Positions 59,357 through 64,000 of a stretch of DNA of 64,000 bases are shown one piece after another (position 1 is the stretch's first letter; every line of letters starts with the position of its first letter). A program made the translations under genes and the position numbers. The notes under the pieces are model-generated. The model made no database searches. It saw only the letters and a program-made list of their open reading frames with translations, and had not been told where the DNA came from. The DNA lies in the NCBI RefSeq assembly GCF_000004825.1, contig NW_008805094.1, positions 186,001 through 250,000 on the forward strand, written 5' to 3'. The stretch comes from Heterostelium album PN500. Lineage: Eukaryota > Evosea > Eumycetozoa > Acytosteliales > Acytosteliaceae.

Positions 59357-60455
59357 TTAGATACCGGCACTGATCCACTCATAATGGAATTGAGTGGTGA
59401 TTGTAACTGATGGGCTGGTGTACTTTTGACTTCTTGCAAGGTCAATAACGGTTGTTTCATACAAAGATGGACCAACTGGAGCGAATAATACGATGGAGCT
59501 ACCTTTGACGCCGAAAACACTAGTTAAAAACGGATTGTTCGAACCAGTTTGAACAGTATAGATTTTGGATACACTTTGAGAAGAAACATCAACAGAGTAT
59601 ATTTCAAAGCTACAAGGGATACACATATCGATAAAGTAGATTTGATCATCTGTATAAACAATTTGTGGAACTTCCATTAAGAAACCAGCGAAATAACTTG
59701 GTCCTTTAACGACGGTATTACTCCACAAGTTATATACGATGAAATATGTACCACTCTTGTTTACATTAGAACTATAAATGATATAGTAATTACCAGTTGT
59801 AGGATCATATGAACCGACTGGATATATACTGTTAACATTCATTGGACCTGTTGGGAGTTCGACACTGGATCTATAATTCAATGAAGAGTGTAAATAAAAG
59901 AGGAATTGTACTATCATCTATATAAAAAATTATATTATACTTACATTTCTTTCTTATTGAAATCCCAGATGTTAATGGTTAGATTAGAGCTTGGTGGACC
60001 AGGAAGAAAGGATGCGAGTGCAACAAAGTTTTTCACTGGATCATAAGCATATTGTTGAGGGGCAGACACTCCATTATAAAATCCATTGACATTATTCAAT
60101 TGAAAGAAAGTATTATCCTATTTATTATTTGTTAATATATTATCTCTTTCTTTTTCAAATTGATACTTACACTAATAGAATACTCCAGAATCACATCATT
60201 CTTGGCAACTTTATCAGTGGCCAACAATAAAAAAGAGTCAGAGCCATCACCAGAAAGAATGGTTTGGATTGAATATTTGTTGGATACTCCCATATTAACA
60301 TTCTTAATAAGTTCACCAGTGGTGGTGTTTACCGAGTAAAATTGTTGGATTTTATCAATCATTATAAATTGATTGATTTCCAAATACTCCATGGAAATAG
60401 ACACACTGATTGCCATTGACAATAATAAAATTAAACGAATAGAATTTGAATACAT
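59357..60455 (-). CDS. Secreted protein of unknown family
   Basis: Exons 60455-60171, 60117-59945 and 59870-59357 give 323 aa. A signal peptide (MYSNSIRLILLLSMAISVSI) is followed by repeated short strands of the type VILEYSI, NITINIWDF, YFIVYNLW, YSVDVSSQSVSKIYTVQTG, each followed by Gly/Asp turns, suggesting a beta-propeller-like fold of about 45-residue blades. There is no membrane anchor at the C-terminus (HYEWISAGI), so it is probably soluble outside the cell or in an endolysosomal compartment. I do not recognise the family. Decayed copies of its first exon lie just upstream (61280-61620, 61750-61860), so the gene belongs to a locally duplicated group. Confidence 0.75.
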
Positions 60456-61277
60456 AATTAAGTAAATATTTTAATTAATAATAATAATAATATTTAAAGT
60501 TTGAAGTGATTTATGTTATAAAATTCAAACTAATTGCCAAATTTATAGTTAAAACAAACTAGATATTTTTTAGATTCTTTATTTTATTTTTAGTTTTCAA
60601 GGTGATTGATATTTTTTAGTTTTAGTTTTTTGTTAAAGATTTTTTTAATTTTAAAATAAAATAAATATCAATCAAAAGATTATTTCCTATTTCCTATTTC
60701 TTCATATATCCGCTTGGTATTGTCTTATACAATTTCATGCTACCAAGATATTAAACCATTTTGAACATATCTTCAGACCCACCAAGGTTATATATTCACC
60801 AAAATAAGGATGAGATAGTCTCACTAAGTCAAGAATAGATTTGATTATATAATGATAAATATAAAAATTAAAATCACCTTATTGTTTGATTTCAAATATT
60901 AAAATCAATTCATTTTTGTTTCTTCATTTTTTAGTGAAAGTAGTTTATAATGATATTAAAATACAAAATTTTGACTTATAACAATTACAATTAAAAAAAA
61001 TTTATTGGATGATAATCACACCGGTTTTGGAATATATTTTTAAATTTGGAATTTATTCATATTTTTTTTGAAATAATAAGATTTATAAATCATCAATACT
61101 GTTTGAGAAAGGACTCATTCTTTGTTTTAAAAATTAAATATTTTAATATTTTTTAAATTAAATAGATCACCAAGTTTTCCAGGATAAGTTGTTTTTTTTT
61201 TTTCTAATTTAATATATACCAGGACTGATCCATATTATCCTGTTTAAATTAATTAGTTAATAAATGATTGAAAATAT

Positions 61278-61620
61278 ACTTACATAGATAGAATATTCGA
61301 GAATCCAATAATTATCGGCCACCTTGTCAGTGGACAACACTATAAATGAGTTAGAACCTATTAGAATTACTGATTATTGTTTATATATGATAGTATAAAG
61401 ATAGATAAACGATGTAGATGGTTTGTGGATGAAACTAAAAGTGTTCTTTATTTTATATATTCTAATGATGTTTTGACCCAAATTTTAATTTTTTCCATCT
61501 GTCGTTGAATTGAATTAAACAAATCATTATAAATTGATTGATTTCCAAATATTCAATGGATTAACAAATTAAAAATCATTGAAATAATAAAATTAAAGAA
61601 TACATAATTAAGTAATAATA
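61278..61620 (-). pseudogene. Degraded copy of the 5' part of the secreted-protein gene
   Basis: The minus strand at 61278-61360 matches the end of exon 1 of the gene at 60455, including the donor region (acttacat...agaatattcgag against acttacac...agaatactccag; cttgtcagtggacaacac against tttatcagtggccaacaa). 61525-61615 matches its start (cattataaattgattgattt is shared, and tacataattaagtaa covers the former start-codon region). The middle has lost its frame. This is an ordinary gene relic, collinear with the parent but shorter and without downstream exons. Confidence 0.75.
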
Positions 61621-61744
61621 TAAATTTAAAGTTTCAAACTAAAATATTTAAAGATTGAGGTGATTTTTGATGAAAATTAATAATCTTATATATAGATTTT
61701 TAGATATTCTAAAATATTTATTTTCCAGGGATTTTTTATAGAGA

Positions 61745-61865
61745 TTAATTTTTACATACTGATTGTCATTGATAAAATAAATAATTTTGAATTTTATTTA
61801 AAAGAATATATTAAAAGTTTTAAGTGATTTAAGTAAAAATAATAAAAACTAGATATTTTTAAGAT
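61745..61865 (-). pseudogene. Second, older fragment of the same 5' region
   Basis: Matches 60405-60570 at lower identity: actgattgtcattgataaaa against actgattgccattgacaata (signal-peptide codons), then the 5' flank (agttttaagtgatttaagt against agtttgaagtgatttatgt; aaactagatattttt shared). Only the signal-peptide region and promoter-proximal flank are represented. Confidence 0.65.
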
Positions 61866-62321
61866 ATTACATAAAATATTTTATTTCCCAAAAGATTTTT
61901 TTGAATTTTTAAGGTGTTTGAACAAAGATATTATTTTGTTTTTGCTTTTTAGGAAAATAAAAAGATCATTAACTATCTATCTGAAGGATATTTACAGCAA
62001 AGTGTTGATTCACCAATAAATAGTGATTTTGTTAAAATTAGGTTGATTTTAAATTTGTTCACCTTTTTTCACCAATTAAACTATATATTCATGGAGTCTA
62101 AATAGGCGGATAGAAAATCTCTAAAAGTCAAGATTCGATTTAAATTTCAAAATTGAATAAATTCAGCTCAAAGTATTTAATTTCTTACTAATTATTCATT
62201 ATTGTTACATTGGGTGTTTGTACCTAAGGTTGTAGTTTTTGTCTTTTCTAAAATGAGTTATAAAAAAGTAAGAATAGATGTTAATTTAAAAATACAAAAT
62301 TAAACTTTTTTTATTGTTTTC

Positions 62322-63753
62322 TTATTCATTTAAAACAGTGTATAGTAAGAATAATGAAACTATTTGAATGACAAGTATTAGGAGAATATTTGGTATGTGT
62401 TTGGATGATGAACTAGCTGGTCTATCGTAGCTAAAGAATACTGCTGGTTTACCATTGTCATTTGAGCTAAATTGATCGAGTGTGATTGAAACAGGAAATT
62501 GTTGAGATGCATCTTGTCCTTTGGGTAAATGATCGATTGTACATTGAATAGATCTATGACCTTCATTCAAGTTAACAGGTTGTTTACATTCACTACCACC
62601 AATCTTTACTGATACTTTTGTAACATTCTCCAAACTAAGATAATTTCCACCGATTGTAATCACACCACCTTCCACTGAACAATTACTTATTGAATTAATA
62701 ACTGGGTCTATAATAGAATAGAAATTAATATTAATTTATATAATTAGTTTAATTTAATTTTATAAAATTAATCAACAACAACTTACAAATTGTAAAGTTT
62801 AGAGTATTGGAAATATTGAAATTGGTAACATTAACAAATACACTATTATTTCCATTTCTAACAGAGACTGGATAGAGTTTGGTAATATTCATAATAATAT
62901 CTGTATGCTTTGTAAATGCATCGAGCCTCTGGAATGTATTGAGATTGATTACTAAGAATACCATTTTGATATCACTACCAAAGCTATCACCAGATACATG
63001 TAACATATAATTATCAGTGGTAACATTTTTAGCAATTGGTTCTGAAATTAAATAATTAATTAATAAAACTATAATATTTCATTATTAAATATATATTTCT
63101 TCTTACGTTCAAATGAAAAATTTGATAACGCTCCAACCTCTCTAATTAATATGGAAACTGGCAAGTCGATACCAACGAATGTAGATTGATCCGGTGTCAA
63201 TCGGTAGTAGCTTTGAGAGAGATTCTTTCCACCGATTCCAATCTCCTTGAGCGATAGGGTCTCGTTGGTAAAGGTGAGAGTGTTGTTAGAGACAGCCGAT
63301 GGACTTATGTACCAACCGTGGACTGTGATGATACCACCTGAAGTTGGTACCGAAGTAACGTTGTTGATAATAAGTGGATTCCATCCAAACTTGGAGGTTG
63401 CACCTCTATTATCAAAGAGACCTGCTAAACCTTGGTACACCTGAGTATCATCGAAACTAACGGTGATCACCGAGTCATTTTTCGAAACTATATGCATCGA
63501 TGTAGTTGGACCACCACTAAAAGCAAAAACAACTACACTTGTAACATTGGTAAATTGACGTCCTATAAAATCAGCTTTAAATCCAGGATAATATATTAAA
63601 TTGGTTATTTGAAATGCATTATTAACTGTGTCGATGAATCGGAGGGAAATATATTAGTTAATAGATTTGGATCTTTACAATTTTAAAGTTTCATATCATA
63701 CCATTTATTAAAATTATATAAAATAAAAGAGATGATAATAAATATTTAGTCAT
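62322..63753 (-). CDS. IPT/TIG-domain type I membrane protein
   Basis: Exons 63753-63702, 63625-63107, 63041-62787 and 62707-62322, all joined by phase-1 introns, give 403 aa. The small first exon encodes the signal peptide MTKYLLSSLLFYIILIN. An N-terminal beta-rich region (GFKADFIGRQFTNVTSVVVF) is followed by a TIG-like segment (IINNVTSVPTSGGIITVHGW), a second region, and a clear TIG domain in the last exon (INSISNCSVEGGVITIGGNY ... VSVKIGGSECKQPV ... IQCTIDHLPKGQ). A membrane helix at the extreme C-terminus (NILLILVIQIVSLFLLYTVL) is followed by two residues, so it could also be a GPI signal. TIG-domain surface proteins in dictyostelids include TgrB1/TgrC1, which mediate self-recognition; kinship is suggested but not shown. 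Confidence 0.85.
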
Positions 63754-64000
63754 TGTTGAACTAAAACAGTATTAATAAATAAATAAATAAGAGATAAGAT
63801 AAATAAAAATGTAGTAACTATTATTTGAAATGAAAATGATAAAACAACTTTTGTATTTAGTATATCCAACTTCTCTGGCAATAATAATGATATATTTATT
63901 GTGAATATATGAGAAGAAGAAAATGAAAAGGAAGGAACAACAGTTTGTTTCAAATAAATATTAAATAATTTATTTATTTAGAAGATCTGAAAAGGGTACT

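Larger units (their letters stand above)
60456..62321. other. AT-rich region with decayed gene copies
   Basis: Upstream region of the secreted-protein gene. It contains two degraded copies of that gene's 5' part (separate entries) and otherwise very AT-rich DNA. The stretch 60680-60840 is less biased but has no open frame. No intact gene is seen up to the TIG-protein stop at 62322. Confidence 0.5.

Noticed and set aside
61975-62010. Stretch ending tttacagcaaag, similar to the 3' motif of dictyostelid Class I small RNAs
   Set aside because: The motif is not exact (the known form has CCTTACAGCAA), no matching 5' stem or upstream element is visible, so chance similarity is more likely.

Overview
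This window is nuclear DNA from a dictyostelid social amoeba (Dictyostelium/Polysphondylium/Cavenderia-type). The evidence is the very AT-rich intergenic DNA with long A and T runs, the short AT-rich GTAAGT...AG introns, the CAA/AAT/TCA repeats that encode Q, N and S tracts, and the gene families present. I cannot name the species from sequence alone. I found no tRNA, rRNA, CRISPR array, intact transposon or viral element. Gene models below were built by hand: every splice junction quoted was checked for GT...AG ends and for reading-frame phase.

Layout, left to right. 1-1906 (-): N-terminal part of a low-complexity protein running off the window edge. 4731-5929 (+): SpoU-type RNA ribose methyltransferase. 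6108-7801 (-): APC-family amino acid/polyamine transporter. 9241-10266 (-): mitochondrial enoyl-CoA hydratase. 11731-12728 (+): small multi-span membrane protein. 13034-18495 (+): very large beta-helix receptor-like membrane protein. 18862-24617 (+): listerin (Ltn1), the ribosome-quality-control E3 ligase, in 11 exons. 25653-26811 (+): dual-specificity phosphatase. 27741-28298 (+): small unknown protein. 28514-29864 (-): organellar methionine aminopeptidase. 30515-32979 (+): coiled-coil protein with a Lys-Glu tract whose frame breaks into a second His/Gly-rich frame. 33285-33884 (-): unknown. 34472-34800 (+): COX16. 35085-35497 (+): NATD1-like acetyltransferase. 35648-39535 (-): NRDE2. 42105-45263 (+): membrane-anchored coiled-coil protein built like p180/kinectin. 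46102-46608 (+): small secreted, probably GPI-anchored protein. 46945-48973 (+): WDR43/Utp5.

The right-hand 15 kb is different. Everything recognisable lies on the minus strand, and most of it encodes secreted or surface beta-sandwich proteins: a ComC-type FN3/EGF receptor (50789-56615) with a decayed partial copy beside it (49134-50368), a secreted glycoprotein (59357-60455) followed by decayed copies of its 5' end, and an IPT/TIG-domain membrane protein (62322-63753). Get4 (57649-58950) sits among them. This looks like a locus that grows and decays by local duplication, as expected of cell-adhesion or self-recognition genes in this group.

Functionally the window mixes housekeeping genes and surface proteins. 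The housekeeping set covers mitochondrial function (COX16, enoyl-CoA hydratase, methionine aminopeptidase, probably the methyltransferase), proteostasis (Ltn1, Get4), and RNA and ribosome biogenesis (NRDE2, WDR43). These are not operons and no shared pathway links neighbours. The most unusual items are the exon-by-exon growth of the FN3 receptor, the coiled coil built from exact 84-bp units with one heptad-precise deletion, a repeat shared by the 3' flanks of two unrelated genes, two strong palindromic elements, and the Lys-Glu gene with overlapping frames.
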